A DNA stretch of 29,445 bases from IMG/VR virus record IMGVR_UViG_3300036792_000088, positions 1 to 29,445 of that record. The stretch is one strand, 5' to 3'. The notes under the pieces are model-generated. The model saw only the letters and a program-made list of their open reading frames with translations, was not told the DNA's origin and did no database searches. Below are positions 29,283-29,445 of this stretch, piece after piece. Source of the DNA: a virus. Numbering within the stretch: position 1 is the first letter of the stretch; every line of letters begins with the position of its first letter. The translations under genes and the position numbers were made by a program.

Positions 29283-29360
29283 ATGTACTGGGGAATCGGC
29301 AGTCTTGTAGTCCTGATCCTTGTCATCCTGATCATCCTGGCTCTGCTGGGACACCTGTAA
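29283..29360 (+). CDS. 25-residue membrane peptide
   Basis: Starts MYWGIGSLVVLILVILIILA, essentially one membrane span. GGGAGG stands about 8 bases before the ATG and the stop overlaps the next ATG (TAATG), which supports it as real despite its size. Role unknown. Confidence 0.5.
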   Translation: MYWGIGSLVVLILVILIILALLGHL

Positions 29361-29445
29361 TGGCTGAGTTCTTCCACTCGCCACGGTTCCACGTGATCAT
29401 GGCGGCAGTGTGGGCAGCCCTGCTGGTGCCCACACTGCTGTGGTG
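29360..29445 (+). CDS. Small membrane protein (3' partial)
   Basis: Begins MAEFFHSPRFHVIMAAVWAA and continues hydrophobic to the window edge. ATG overlaps the previous stop. The visible 28 codons suggest an N-terminal membrane span; the rest is outside the window. Confidence 0.55.
   Translation, partial: MAEFFHSPRFHVIMAAVWAALLVPTLLW

Noticed and set aside
1-29445. Integrase, attachment site, terminase or portal gene
   Set aside because: None of the + strand genes carries their motifs and no candidate direct-repeat site stands next to a tRNA; they may lie outside the window.

Overview
This window looks like the late (virion) region of a tailed, siphovirus-type phage of an actinobacterium. 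The DNA is strongly G/C-biased at third codon positions. Start codons are often GTG, and neighbouring genes are tightly coupled by ATGA, GTGA or TGATG overlaps. A WhiB-family protein, essentially restricted to actinobacteria and their phages, is encoded. Every gene I can support is on the + strand; terminase and portal are not present and presumably lie upstream.

Layout. (1) 1-6143, head and neck: lambda-gpE-type major capsid protein (5' cut), small head proteins, a two-frame connector gene, a DUF1003 membrane protein, neck and tail-completion proteins. (2) 6173-7541: a small protein and a GT-B glycosyltransferase. (3) 7536-12641, accessory block: a DUF932 protein, a WhiB regulator, an endonuclease-VII-like nuclease and many tiny genes, read from four copies of one 35-bp promoter-like element and punctuated by two strong terminators. 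(4) 12736-14619, likely lysis cassette: a LysM plus tail-lysozyme-type lysin, an NlpC/P60 peptidase with a membrane anchor, and a holin candidate. (5) 14652-18069: a metallophosphoesterase, a papain-like cysteine-protease-type protein and small membrane proteins. (6) 18141-29445, tail: major tail protein, tail assembly chaperones with a programmed -1 frameshift (GGGAAAA), a 2942-residue tape measure protein, and small membrane proteins.

The most notable object is a predicted 143-residue mini-intein (Hint domain) inside the tape measure protein. It interrupts the tail-lysozyme domain ten residues after the presumed catalytic Glu. The same lysozyme domain occurs uninterrupted in the lysin at 12736, and removing the predicted intein aligns the two without a gap, so the genome carries its own empty-site control. 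Other leads are a start-codon-abutting motif (GAT...AGGGC-ATG) at five or six starts without a normal Shine-Dalgarno, hairpin leaders that place an SD-like loop before a GGTGGGG ribosome site, a short promoter-to-terminator transcript encoding only tiny peptides, and several gene ends where reading frame and gene boundary do not match.

All functions are read from sequence motifs and gene order alone; no searches were run.
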